64,000 bases of DNA, from contig JAERTE010000148.1 in NCBI GenBank assembly GCA_016845145.1, positions 62,001 to 126,000 of the forward strand, in the 5' to 3' direction. The notes under the pieces were generated by a model. It saw only the letters and a list, made by a program, of their open reading frames with translations, had not been told where the DNA came from and did not search any database. Both the position numbers and the translations under genes were made by a program. How positions within the stretch are numbered: position 1 is the first letter of the stretch; each line of letters opens with the position of its first letter. Shown piece after piece: positions 33,253 through 42,364 of the stretch. Source of the DNA: Rhodospirillaceae bacterium (GTDB lineage Bacteria > Pseudomonadota > Alphaproteobacteria > Rhodospirillales > Casp-alpha2).

Positions 33253-34665
33253 ATGCAAGCCCAATCGAATTCATGTCCTCTTGAGCGTTACTGGACCTCT
33301 CCGATCAACATAGGCGGCTTGGATCGGGCGAGTGTGGCAACGCTGTTTGCGGACGATCTCTTCGATCTCCTTCAGCCGACACTGGCGACGGCAAACGACC
33401 CGGAAGCGGCGTTCCAGCTCCACCGGAAGGCGGGGCTAATGGCATACGGCAATCTCCATGATGTGGTGGAATGTCGTGCCGCAGCCTTGTCGGGTTTCTT
33501 GCGACAGGCTGCGATGGCCGTTGATCAAGTCCGTCCTGCTTCCGAGAGCGGGAATCCGGTGACGTTTCACTGCCTGTCGGGCGACTCTCACAACGGAGGA
33601 AAGCGACCGCTTGCCGTGAATATCGGCAAAGAGAAATGGGTTTTGAAGTTCGCCGACCCACGGCCGTATCAGCTCTTGGGCGATGTTCTTGGAGAGCTTT
33701 CCCGGGGAATCGGAACCGATCTCGTTCCGCCGAAGATCATCGCGGACCGGAACCACAACTGGTGTTTCGCGCCATTCCTTGAGAGCGCGGTAGAGCACAG
33801 CCACCAAGTCGAGAGCTTTATGTTTGCTCTCGGAGCTTTGACGGCGGTGGCCTATTGCCTTCGAATGGTCGATCTCCATCTCGAGAACCTTTTCGTTTTT
33901 GAAGGCAAACCGATCATTATCGATCCCGAATGCATCCTTTATAACTTCTCCCAGGAAGAACCTCAGAGCCCCCTGCTGAGCACCGGCCTTCTGAGCCACA
34001 ATCCGAACCTCTCCGCGCTCCGGGGCGGAGACCTGTCGAAACAGAAAATCGACCAGATCGGTTTGTACGAGCGACCGGACGGAGTTCTCGATTATCGTAA
34101 ACCAGCTTTGGATTTTCATAACCGGTTGCGAATTTCCGATGGCCGGCTGGCCGACCCGTCGGAACACAGGCAAAGCTTGTTCGATGGCTTTGCGAGCGCA
34201 TATGAATGGTTCATGGGAAATCCAGATCTCGTAACGGATATCTTGATATTCCGGGTGCCCGGTGATTTCCGTATCCGCTATCTTGTTCGCAAGACCCGGC
34301 TTTATATCGCGACCATCCATATGCTGAATTTGCCCGTTTCCTACCGATACGAGGATTGGCGGGACAGCCTGTTCGCCCGGTTTCGGCACGCCGGGCATTT
34401 CCCCGAGAGAACCTCTGAGGGCCTGGTGCGGGCGGAACTGAAAGATATGGAAGCGCGGGATGTTCCCTATTTTTGGGTCAATGCCGATGAACTGCTGATC
34501 CGCCACCGCAGTGGAGCGAAGCAACGACTTTCATGCCTCCGGACGGCGCGGGACCAGGCCATCGAAGACATCCGTTCTTTGTCCCGATCCGACCTCGAAA
34601 AGCAGAAGATGGTTTTACGGGATTTCCTTGATGCGGACCTGATTGCCCCGGTAAATGACATATGA
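33253..34665 (+). CDS. Stand-alone LanM-type lanthipeptide dehydratase (DUF4135) without cyclase domain
   Basis: A 470-residue protein matching the N-terminal dehydratase half of class II lanthipeptide synthetases. Catalytic-site motifs in the expected order: GDSHNGGK (Asp111, His113), VLKF (Lys132), VDLHLENL (Asp207, His209, Asn212), IIIDPECILYN (Asp224, Glu226) and IRYLVRKTRLY (Arg342, Thr348, spaced as the elimination Arg/Thr pair of CylM-like enzymes). Both Ser/Thr phosphorylation and phosphate elimination should therefore be possible. LanM proteins have about 1000 residues with a C-terminal Zn cyclase; this one ends after the dehydratase and no LanC is nearby. It lies 30 bases after the GNAT gene and 89 bases before the next GNAT gene. 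Confidence 0.82.
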   Translation: MQAQSNSCPLERYWTSPINIGGLDRASVATLFADDLFDLLQPTLATANDPEAAFQLHRKAGLMAYGNLHDVVECRAAALSGFLRQAAMAVDQVRPASESGNPVTFHCLSGDSHNGGKRPLAVNIGKEKWVLKFADPRPYQLLGDVLGELSRGIGTDLVPPKIIADRNHNWCFAPFLESAVEHSHQVESFMFALGALTAVAYCLRMVDLHLENLFVFEGKPIIIDPECILYNFSQEEPQSPLLSTGLLSHNPNLSALRGGDLSKQKIDQIGLYERPDGVLDYRKPALDFHNRLRISDGRLADPSEHRQSLFDGFASAYEWFMGNPDLVTDILIFRVPGDFRIRYLVRKTRLYIATIHMLNLPVSYRYEDWRDSLFARFRHAGHFPERTSEGLVRAELKDMEARDVPYFWVNADELLIRHRSGAKQRLSCLRTARDQAIEDIRSLSRSDLEKQKMVLRDFLDADLIAPVNDI

Positions 34666-34754
34666 AATCGTCGCTCATGGGCGATCTCATCTCTGTGTTC
34701 GTCTGATGGTAGGATCGAGGTTGCTCTGAAATCGATTTTTCCCAGGTGGCAATG

Positions 34755-35273
34755 ATGAACACCGAACCGGTATCCCTGAAGCTAACCCCTCGTTCAGTGG
34801 AAAATGGCGAAATAGAGCGTATTCACCGATCGTACGCCGATCAACTTGCCGAAATCCTGAATACAGACGAGGATATTCCGCTCGAATTCCGGAGCCCGCC
34901 GGACGCTCCGCCGCTAACGACCGAAAGCGTTCTTTCTTACATTGACACATGGGTTCGAGAAAGGAACGCCTTGTTCTTCTTCATCGTCCTGGAAGGTGAT
35001 GTGGTCGCGGGGTCGATATCGCTGAGCCATATCGATTTGCAAGCGTCCTCGGCCAGAACCGGTTATTTCCTGGCAACAAGGTTCCAAGGCAGGGGCATCG
35101 GCACTGAGGCTTTCTCGCTCATGCTCGATGTTGCGCGAAAGAATGGCATCAAAAGCGTTTCGGGCTCGGTGCCGGAAGCGAATGTCGCGTCCCGCAGAAT
35201 TTGGGCGAAACACGGGGCGATTCCCGGAGCGAAAGTGGACGAGGTCACTCTGAGCCTAGAAAACAGCATTTGA
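34755..35273 (+). CDS. RimJ/RimL-type GNAT acetyltransferase
   Basis: A 172-residue GNAT of the Acetyltransf_3 (RimL) type: SARTGYFLATRFQGRGIGTEAFSLML contains the acetyl-CoA loop FQGRGIGTEA, followed by VPEANVASRRIWAKHGAIPGA, the typical end. RimL-like enzymes acetylate protein N-termini or small amines and peptides. As the last island gene it could cap, tailor or detoxify the RiPP product. It is not closely similar to the tandem GNAT. ATG 34755 fits the AGGTGG Shine-Dalgarno sequence; GTG 34746 and ATG 34752 are alternatives. Confidence 0.8.
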   Translation: MNTEPVSLKLTPRSVENGEIERIHRSYADQLAEILNTDEDIPLEFRSPPDAPPLTTESVLSYIDTWVRERNALFFFIVLEGDVVAGSISLSHIDLQASSARTGYFLATRFQGRGIGTEAFSLMLDVARKNGIKSVSGSVPEANVASRRIWAKHGAIPGAKVDEVTLSLENSI

Positions 35274-35371
35274 ACTCAGTATGAATCCGTGCCGCAATGT
35301 CCGCCTGAATTGGTAACACAAACCAATAACATGGCCAGCCTAACCCATTGAGTTTCGCCACGCATCAACCC

Positions 35372-35422
35372 ATTGAAAATCCGCGTGTCGGTGGTTCGAT
35401 TCCGCCCCTGGGCACCATTTTT
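35372..35422 (+). repeat. Right attachment repeat (attR), copy of tRNA-Phe 3' end
   Basis: A 51-bp exact copy of 31220-31270, not part of a functional tRNA since no 5' half precedes it. Just before it AACCCATTGA occurs twice (35342-35351 and 35367-35376), the second overlapping the repeat start, possibly a remnant of core or arm recombinase sites. Confidence 0.93.
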
Positions 35423-35485
35423 CCGCATTTTCAGTGTATCAAAGTCGCACGACAAGGCCGTCGGCAATGGGATGGCTTGCTTTCG

Positions 35486-37753
35486 CTAGGCGCTTTGTCC
35501 TTCAACGAGGGCCTCCGAAATAGCCTTCATGCAATTGTCCCAGTTCTCGTCATACCCTCGATAATACACCTGTGTCGCCGGCGCCCAGGGGTCATAGGGC
35601 AGGTCCATCATGATAAGATTATACGGGGCAGAGAAACAATGGGTGGGCGTTCCCAGCGCGCCGGCAAATGCTGTTATCCAGCAACGGCATGTGACGACCG
35701 AATCCAAGGCGCAAAGTAATGCGGCGGTTTCCTCGGCATCGTTTTTGATGTCCAGGTCTTCGAAAGAATGAATGGTGCAGCCGTAGCGCGCTTCGGCGGA
35801 CCTTATTTCGTCAGCGCAATCGTCGCCTTGCAAATTCACCAATACGGCATCGTCATTTCTCAAGATCGGTTCCCAATCATTCAGCTCGCTGCTGAACGGG
35901 CGTTTGCGCCATGATGGGTTGAATGAGCGCCAGGACAGACCGATTTTGGAGCCGCCACCGAGATCGTTTAAACGTTGTTTCCACTTTTCTATGCGCCCTT
36001 GATCGGCAATCAGGAATTTTCCGGATTTCGGGAAGTGTTCAATGTCATTGCGGTAAAGGCTGGGAAGACTGAGCAACGGCAAATGATAATCGGCGTCGTC
36101 ATGATCGGGTGAGCGAAGATTCTCAGGTCTCACGTCAATGTCAGGGAAAGAGCGGGAAAACAATGACTGCAGTCTTGGCTCGCATTCCAAGATGATCTTC
36201 TCGCACTCAATGTTTCTGACCGCGTCTCGGAGACAACTGGCGAAGCGAATTTCGTCCCCGAAACCTTCTTCTCTCCATATCAGCAACGTCTTGCCTTCCA
36301 AGGGCTCACCTTGCCAACGGGGCATGTTCGGGCCATGGGTGCGGCTGTTGATGCGATCAAACGCAAAACGGCCTTCAAGCAGGGGCCAAGCCTTCGAGAG
36401 ATGTTGAGAGCGAAGATGCAGCGCGCCCATGTGGGTTTGAATACGGGCATCATCGGGAGCCATCGCCCAGCATAGTTCCGCTGGTGCTAGGGCTTCCTCA
36501 TGCAACCCCTGAAACGCCAAGGTTTCGGACAGTCCGAGCTGAAGGTCGAAGTTGTCCGGATAAACCTCCGCGCCCCGTTTGTAGAAGTTGGCTGCCTTGC
36601 GGAAGTCCAATGTCGAGCAACTTGCCTCGGCAAATTTTAAATAGTCCTCGATGGATGGCGGCTCGAATAGCGTAGGATATGGAGGATCTTCGCCGGCAAT
36701 GAACATGACCAGATTATGACGTTTCATGGCTGTTTCGTCCGTCGGGTCGTGAACCAGGGCATTGCGAAAACCCAAGGCGGCCATATCCATCGAATCTGAT
36801 GCAAGCATCAATTCGCCGAAACCACGGCAGGATTCAGCCGAGTCCGAATTGAGTCTGGTGGCGGCAGAGAGCAGCCTGGCCGACGCCACGAAGGCGCCTG
36901 TCGTTCTTACAAGCTCGCCGGCAAAATTCGACAAGTGCTTCGCATACCATGCGGCCAGATCAGTGAAACGGTCTCTTATCGGCGGCGTTATATTTGTGTT
37001 CGACAAAAGCATCGATATCGCCTCAGCGGTCCGGCAATGGCCGGGCACGTTTTGATTGGCGATTTCCGCTAGCGGCAGTTCCGTCGGCTTTATACCGAAC
37101 CGCGTTAACGCCAGGAATGCCTGGGCATTTGGGTAGTGGGGATCAATAGTCAGAACATGGGAAAGTGCCGCTTCCGATAATTCGAGGGCCCCCTGCCAGA
37201 ACGCCAGGCGCCCCAATCCAAAGTGGCCGCCGATCATATCCGGCGATTCCTGGGCCACTTGCTGAATCAAAGCTGCGCTTTCCAAGCGGGTCTCCGCGTC
37301 GTCGAACAGCGTCAGACCAAGCAGAACTCGCGCATCGTTTCGAGAAGCGTCGCACGCCAGGCATTGGCGCAGGCATTGGATCGCCTCGGGAAGCTTTGAT
37401 GGCGCGTAATTTAGCCGGTAGGGATAATCGAATTTTCCCCACGAAAAAGACAACACATAGGGTGCCCGCACCTCACCTTTTTCGATTTCCCGATGTTCCA
37501 AGGAAATAAGTTGCCGGGCGAGATGGTAAAGCGCATCGGGAGTGTCTGGAAATCGGGCAATTTCAGTTCGGAGAGTCTGAACCGCCTCTTCGAAGCGATC
37601 GAGTTTCTCCAGTATCAAGCCATGGAATGTTCCGATGCCGACATCACTGTCTGAAGCTGCCAAGGCAATACGGCATTTCTTCTCCGCTTCCTGAAAATCC
37701 CCCTGTTCAAACAATATCTTGATATCAGCAAGGATACTGGAATCTTGGTTCAC
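35486..37753 (-). CDS. TPR protein with C-terminal glycosyltransferase-9-like domain
   Basis: A 755-residue protein. The first about 450 residues are helical TPR-type repeats (e.g. LFEQGDFQEAEKKCRIAL, ALYHLARQLISLEHR, VYPDNFDLQLGLSETLAFQG). The C-terminal part LLIWREEGFGDEIRFASCL ... IGLSWRSFNP ... FAGALGTPTHCFSAP matches the GT9/ADP-heptose-transferase-like domain often fused to TPRs. The role may be sugar transfer to proteins or surface glycans; the acceptor is unknown. It starts at GTG with GAAGAGGGG upstream. It lies just outside the island repeat and reads towards it. Confidence 0.75.
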   Translation of the reverse strand: MNQDSSILADIKILFEQGDFQEAEKKCRIALAASDSDVGIGTFHGLILEKLDRFEEAVQTLRTEIARFPDTPDALYHLARQLISLEHREIEKGEVRAPYVLSFSWGKFDYPYRLNYAPSKLPEAIQCLRQCLACDASRNDARVLLGLTLFDDAETRLESAALIQQVAQESPDMIGGHFGLGRLAFWQGALELSEAALSHVLTIDPHYPNAQAFLALTRFGIKPTELPLAEIANQNVPGHCRTAEAISMLLSNTNITPPIRDRFTDLAAWYAKHLSNFAGELVRTTGAFVASARLLSAATRLNSDSAESCRGFGELMLASDSMDMAALGFRNALVHDPTDETAMKRHNLVMFIAGEDPPYPTLFEPPSIEDYLKFAEASCSTLDFRKAANFYKRGAEVYPDNFDLQLGLSETLAFQGLHEEALAPAELCWAMAPDDARIQTHMGALHLRSQHLSKAWPLLEGRFAFDRINSRTHGPNMPRWQGEPLEGKTLLIWREEGFGDEIRFASCLRDAVRNIECEKIILECEPRLQSLFSRSFPDIDVRPENLRSPDHDDADYHLPLLSLPSLYRNDIEHFPKSGKFLIADQGRIEKWKQRLNDLGGGSKIGLSWRSFNPSWRKRPFSSELNDWEPILRNDDAVLVNLQGDDCADEIRSAEARYGCTIHSFEDLDIKNDAEETAALLCALDSVVTCRCWITAFAGALGTPTHCFSAPYNLIMMDLPYDPWAPATQVYYRGYDENWDNCMKAISEALVEGQSA

Positions 37754-37846
37754 GCCCGCCCCTCTTCACATAGCCTGATTGCGAGCCTAAAGCCGCGTAC
37801 TCTTATTGTCGAGCATAGCCCGGAGAGGGAGTGCGCGGCCTTAAAA

Positions 37847-39538
37847 TTAATTGCCGGTGCGCCGGCGCGCGGCGTCGCGTTTCAATCTGGTTTTGCGCAA
37901 TTCGTTGGCGTGCTCCAGGGCGGGGTAGGCCAATGAAGCCAGAGCAGAGTTGATTTGCTTGAGATCGCGGATGGTATCAAGGTGAATTTCGCTCGATTCG
38001 ACGCTTTTGATGTTTCCTGAACTCAGCCGCTCCAGATGGCTTTCGTAACTTTTCGCTTCCAGCGCGCGCAGGCGGTCTTTCTCCTGGACCAATTGCCGTG
38101 CCGTATCCAAGTCGCCGGATATGAGCGTGTTTAGCGCCAACTGGGCGTTGGCCACAACCTGTCCGTGGAGTTCGGAAATTTCATCCCATCCATCGCTGGA
38201 AAATTCCAGCCCGCGATCTTTCTTCTTTTCCACGTGTTTTAGGAGATTACGGACGATGACATCGCCGACATGCTCAAGCTTGATGCAGGCTGTCGTCAGT
38301 TCCTGGCAGCGTTGCGCTTCAGACGGAGACAATTCCATGCGGCTGAGTTCGGCTAAGTAATGTTTAATTTCCGAATGGTAGTCATCGACGAGATCGTCCA
38401 TGTCACTGAGCGCCTGGATCGTTTCCTTATCGGCAGATACGAAAAGCTCAATCACGCCATTCAGCATGGTTTCGACGGTGCGGCTCATTTTCATGAGCTC
38501 CCGGGTTGCGGCAGCGAGCGCCAAACGGGGCGTATCCAGGATTTCCGGATCAAGCGCGCTGACCTCTTTCAACTCCGTCCCCTCGGTATCTTGCCAGCCT
38601 TCACCGGCATTCAAGTGCGACATCAATACCTTGCCGACAATGCCGGCGAACGGTAGCCCGGCAATCAAAAGCAACAGATTGAAAGCGACGTGAAAATTGA
38701 CGATCTGGCGGGATGCGGTTTCGCCCAGTAAATCAACCGGCAAGACCTCGATCAAACTGATTGCCAGAACCAATGCCACCGAGACTGTTGTTCTCAGGAA
38801 TGCATTGCCCATGGGGATGGCGCGCGCCGCTGCTGACAGCTTGCGTGTCAGGACAATCGCAATGATGCCGCTTCCGGAATTGGCACCCAGCACAAGCACC
38901 AGCGCCAGCGGCACGGGTAGAATGCCCTGCGAGGCAAAAGCCATAATTAACAGCACTGATGCGACACTGGAATGCGCCAACCAAGTGAAGATTGCCGCCA
39001 CCAAAAACGCTGTAACCATATCGCTGGAAAGATACTGGATGATGACCGGAAGCAGTTCGCTTTCGCGTAAGGGGCCGGTGGCGCTTGATATCATGCCTAG
39101 AGAAATCAACAGCAGACCGATGCCCATGACGATCCGTCCGAATTGGCGGACAGCACGGCTGCGGCCATTGAGAAATGCACCGGCCCCAATGATCAGGCAG
39201 ATCGGCACCAGTTGGCTCAGGTTTAGCGACAATACCTGGACCACCAGCGCAGATCCCAAGTCCGCACCGAGCATGACTGCGAGGCCGACAGGCGTGCTGA
39301 GCAGTCCGCTAGCGGCGAAACCGCTGACGATCAACGCCACGGCGGTCGAGCTTTGCAGCGAGACCGCGACAATCATGCCGGTGCCTGCCGCGATCAACCG
39401 GTTATTCTGTGAGCGCTGGACCACGCGCTGCAAGGGGTCGAGATAGGCGCGCTCGACTCCCGTACGGACCATCCGCGTCGCCCACAACAACAGGGCAATT
39501 GCGGCGATAAGATTGATAAGGACAATTGAGCCTGTCAT
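37847..39538 (-). CDS. Na/Pi cotransporter family protein with PhoU-like domain
   Basis: A 563-residue protein. The N-terminal about 310 residues form the duplicated Na/Pi cotransport module with QSSTAVALIVSG in the first repeat and HSSVASVLLIMAFASQG in the second. The C-terminal 220 residues are helical and PhoU-like (KLEHVGDVIVRNLLKHVEKKK). It imports phosphate with Na+, or exports it, at the inner membrane. AAAGGA precedes the ATG. Its position next to a phosphonate degradation cluster that releases phosphate fits a role in phosphate balance; that link is inferred. Confidence 0.9.
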   Translation of the reverse strand: MTGSIVLINLIAAIALLLWATRMVRTGVERAYLDPLQRVVQRSQNNRLIAAGTGMIVAVSLQSSTAVALIVSGFAASGLLSTPVGLAVMLGADLGSALVVQVLSLNLSQLVPICLIIGAGAFLNGRSRAVRQFGRIVMGIGLLLISLGMISSATGPLRESELLPVIIQYLSSDMVTAFLVAAIFTWLAHSSVASVLLIMAFASQGILPVPLALVLVLGANSGSGIIAIVLTRKLSAAARAIPMGNAFLRTTVSVALVLAISLIEVLPVDLLGETASRQIVNFHVAFNLLLLIAGLPFAGIVGKVLMSHLNAGEGWQDTEGTELKEVSALDPEILDTPRLALAAATRELMKMSRTVETMLNGVIELFVSADKETIQALSDMDDLVDDYHSEIKHYLAELSRMELSPSEAQRCQELTTACIKLEHVGDVIVRNLLKHVEKKKDRGLEFSSDGWDEISELHGQVVANAQLALNTLISGDLDTARQLVQEKDRLRALEAKSYESHLERLSSGNIKSVESSEIHLDTIRDLKQINSALASLAYPALEHANELRKTRLKRDAARRRTGN

Positions 39539-39599
39539 CAGTCCTTTCTAGCATACCTCTGCCGAGGTCGACTGTGCGAGAGGTCACGCGGCTCAATCA

Positions 39600-41060
39600 T
39601 TAGGCCGGCCAGGGCAGGGAATAGGTTTTGACGTTGGTGAAGTATTTCATCGCCTCGATGACCCCTTCCTTCACGCCATTGCCCGAATCCTTGATGCCGC
39701 CAAAGGGGGACATCTCGATGCGGTATCCAGGCACTTCCCAAATATTCACCGTGCCGACGTTTAGCTCGTTGATGTATTTGGTGATCCGGTCCAGGCGGTT
39801 GGTGCAGACACCGGACGACAAACCAAATGGTGTGCTGTTGGAAATAGCGATCAGGGCATCGTCATCGTTGGGCACCCGGACGATGGGGATGACGGGGCCG
39901 AAGGTCTCCTCGTAAACAAGCTCGCTATCGTGCGGGACATGATCAACCACGATGGGCGGCAGCACCGCGCCTTGGCGGCCTGGATCGTACAGCACCTTGG
40001 CGCCTTTCTCGGCGGCGTCGTAAACCCGCTTTTCGAATACCTTGGCGGCCTCTTCATGGACAACGCATCCCAGGTCCACGTCCGGGTCCATGGGGTCGCC
40101 GAATTTGATCTTCTTGGCTTTCTCCAAAACCATGGGCACGAACCGGTCCGCGACGTTCTCTTGTACCAAGATACGTTTCACGGCGGTGCAACGCTGGCCG
40201 GAGTTTTTGGTTGCGCCGGCAACTGCCAACTCAGCGGCCTTGTCGAGATCTTCGTCGGAGAGATCATCGAGAATGATCAGCGGGTCATTGCCGCCCAGTT
40301 CCAGCGCCGAGCGCTTATAGCCAGCCTTGCCGGCGATGATCTTACCCACCGTGACACCGCCCGTGAAGGTGATGATCTCGGCGTTTTCGTTGGTGACCAT
40401 CTCGTCACCGATATCCGCGGGCCAACCCGTGACGATCTGAAACATTTCGGGCGGCAGACCGGCTTCGTAGAGAATATCGGCAAGCGCAATGGCGCTCAGC
40501 GGTGTCAGCTCGGTCGGCTTGCAGACAACGCAGTTGTTGGTGGCAATAGCCGGCGCGATCTTATGTGAAACCATGTTCAACGGATGGTTAAACGGCGTGA
40601 TCGCGGAAATCACATTGACCGGAACGCGCGTCGTGTAGATGCGCCGTGCTTTGCCTTGCGGGGTCAGGTCGCACGAGAAAATCTCGCCGTCATCTTGAAT
40701 GCACAATTGACCGGCCAGCGAGAACACATCGTAAGCACGGCCTGCTTCGTAAAGCGCGTCTTTAGTCGAAATACCGAGCTCCAAGGTCAAGACTCGTGCC
40801 AGGTCTTCTCGTTTGTCACGCAGCAGCTCCGCTGCGCGAAGCAAAATCTGCTGGCGCTCATAACGGGTGAGCTTCGGTTTGTAATCAGCCGCGATCTGGA
40901 AGGCCTTGCGGGCATGTTCGGCAGTGCCAGCAGGCACGGTGCCGATCACCTCGTTGGTGTAGGGGTAACGGACCTCGATGACGCTTTCGGTTGTGACCTT
41001 TTCGCCGCCGATCCGCATGGCTTCGCGGATGACGCCAGTTGGGTTGCTCATGTCGTTCAT
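39600..41060 (-). CDS. phnY: Phosphonoacetaldehyde dehydrogenase PhnY
   Basis: A 486-residue aldehyde dehydrogenase that oxidises phosphonoacetaldehyde to phosphonoacetate with NAD. The catalytic Cys is in NSGQRCTAVKR, the general base Glu in SALELGGNDP, the NAD-binding Lys in CKPTELTP and the usual end in SPFGGIKDSGNG. Assignment to PhnY rather than another ALDH rests on its place after phnW and phnA on the same strand (11 bases behind phnA). Confidence 0.9.
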   Translation of the reverse strand: MNDMSNPTGVIREAMRIGGEKVTTESVIEVRYPYTNEVIGTVPAGTAEHARKAFQIAADYKPKLTRYERQQILLRAAELLRDKREDLARVLTLELGISTKDALYEAGRAYDVFSLAGQLCIQDDGEIFSCDLTPQGKARRIYTTRVPVNVISAITPFNHPLNMVSHKIAPAIATNNCVVCKPTELTPLSAIALADILYEAGLPPEMFQIVTGWPADIGDEMVTNENAEIITFTGGVTVGKIIAGKAGYKRSALELGGNDPLIILDDLSDEDLDKAAELAVAGATKNSGQRCTAVKRILVQENVADRFVPMVLEKAKKIKFGDPMDPDVDLGCVVHEEAAKVFEKRVYDAAEKGAKVLYDPGRQGAVLPPIVVDHVPHDSELVYEETFGPVIPIVRVPNDDDALIAISNSTPFGLSSGVCTNRLDRITKYINELNVGTVNIWEVPGYRIEMSPFGGIKDSGNGVKEGVIEAMKYFTNVKTYSLPWPA

Positions 41061-41071
41061 GGAGTGGGTTC

Positions 41072-42346
41072 CTATTCTGCGGCCTGGGTCAGCCAGGCCG
41101 AATAATTGCAGGCAACGTAAAACGCATCGAAATTGCGCAAGCTGTCGAAATCGAGATCGCTGTTGTCGCGGTTCAGCTTGCGGTTCACGATCAACGGAAT
41201 GTTCTGCTCCGTGGCGCCGCCATGGCTGCGCAAAGGTTCGTTCAGGCCCGACAGATCATGCTCGGCTTCGGTCGTGCCAATCACCTTGTGCTTTTCCGAG
41301 ATCACCACGATATCGCCGATGCATTCCGGTGGGAGTTCGAATTCTCGTGCCGCATCGGCCTTGGAGTAGGCCTTCTGCACACCGTCAAAAGCATTGAGCC
41401 GGTCCAGCGTATCCGCCACATCGGCGATATCAGTAAAATAAACCGTGGCATAAGAGCCGAGTGCGCCGTGATGCACGACATAGGGGTCGGTGATCGGCAG
41501 GATGGTGCGCGAACGCCCCACGCCCAATTGCTCGTCGAGGACATCTTGCAGGTAAATCACGTCAGGATTGCCATCGGCCATATGCTTGGCGTTCATACCG
41601 TGATCGGCGGTCAGCACGATAACCGCACCGGCTTCGTCCAACTCTCCGATATATTTATCCATCATCGCATAAAACGCGTTGGCGCCTTCGCTGCCGGGTG
41701 CGTGTTTGTGCTGGATGTAGTCAGTCGTGGACAGATACATCAGATCCGGTTTTTCCGCCGCCATCAGTTTTACGCCGGCCGCAAACACGAACTCCGAAAG
41801 CTCCGCCGAATAAACATCCGGCACATCCATGCCGACCATGGCACAGACATCCTCAATACCGTTCTCCGCATAGGTGCACTGGTCCGATTTCTCCGAAGAG
41901 AATGCGATGGCACCGCCTTTGCCGAATTTCAGATTTTTACCCAGCAACAGACGCAGTTTGTCCTTCGCGGTCAGCACTACGACTTTACCGCCGGCCTCCT
42001 GGAAAGCCTGGAAGATCGTGGGTACGCGAAGGAATTTCGGGTCGTTCATCATCACTTCGTCGCCGGTGTCGGGATCGATCAGGTAATTGCCCGAAATGCC
42101 GTGAACGCTCGGCGGGCGGCCAGTCACAATGGAGAGGTTATTGGGATTGGTGAAACTCGGCACGACACATTTGCAGAGCAAGTTTTCACCGTTGCCGACA
42201 ATCCGTTTCAGGTTCGGCATGACGCCGTCCGCCATGGCTTGTTCCGTGTAATCGGGCTCGGAACCGTCACAGCAGATGACAACGACTGGTGCCGTCGGCC
42301 ATTGATAATCGCGGCCATTGACGGAAATGGCGGATCGTTCAGTCAT
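41072..42346 (-). CDS. phnA: Phosphonoacetate hydrolase PhnA
   Basis: A 424-residue alkaline-phosphatase-superfamily enzyme that cleaves phosphonoacetate to acetate and phosphate using two Zn ions. Seen: VVVICCDGSEPDY (first metal Asp), PSFTNPNNLSIVTGRPPSVHGI with the nucleophilic Thr, STTDYIQHKHAPG (Asp and His ligands) and LTADHGMNAKHM (Asp-His). It sits between phnW (18 bases upstream) and phnY (11 bases downstream), giving the complete three-enzyme route from aminoethylphosphonate. Confidence 0.93.
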   Translation of the reverse strand: MTERSAISVNGRDYQWPTAPVVVICCDGSEPDYTEQAMADGVMPNLKRIVGNGENLLCKCVVPSFTNPNNLSIVTGRPPSVHGISGNYLIDPDTGDEVMMNDPKFLRVPTIFQAFQEAGGKVVVLTAKDKLRLLLGKNLKFGKGGAIAFSSEKSDQCTYAENGIEDVCAMVGMDVPDVYSAELSEFVFAAGVKLMAAEKPDLMYLSTTDYIQHKHAPGSEGANAFYAMMDKYIGELDEAGAVIVLTADHGMNAKHMADGNPDVIYLQDVLDEQLGVGRSRTILPITDPYVVHHGALGSYATVYFTDIADVADTLDRLNAFDGVQKAYSKADAAREFELPPECIGDIVVISEKHKVIGTTEAEHDLSGLNEPLRSHGGATEQNIPLIVNRKLNRDNSDLDFDSLRNFDAFYVACNYSAWLTQAAE

Positions 42347-42364
42347 TTAAGAGTCTCCCTGTGA

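Larger units (their letters stand above)
31220..35422. mobile_element. Genomic island in tRNA-Phe carrying a RiPP gene cluster
   Basis: A 4.15-kb segment between two identical 51-bp repeats derived from the 3' end of tRNA-Phe. It carries a RiPP-like precursor gene, a tandem GNAT gene, a stand-alone lanthipeptide dehydratase and a RimL-like GNAT, all on the plus strand. No integrase, excisionase or transposase is present, so it is either a remnant or a cargo unit moved by a recombinase supplied from elsewhere. The non-coding left part (to 31910) is AT-rich. Confidence 0.88.

Noticed and set aside
35276..35467. A 63-codon open frame on the minus strand across the right att repeat
   Set aside because: Its translation contains GRNRTTDTRIFN, the well-known artefact from reading a tRNA 3' half; there is no gene.
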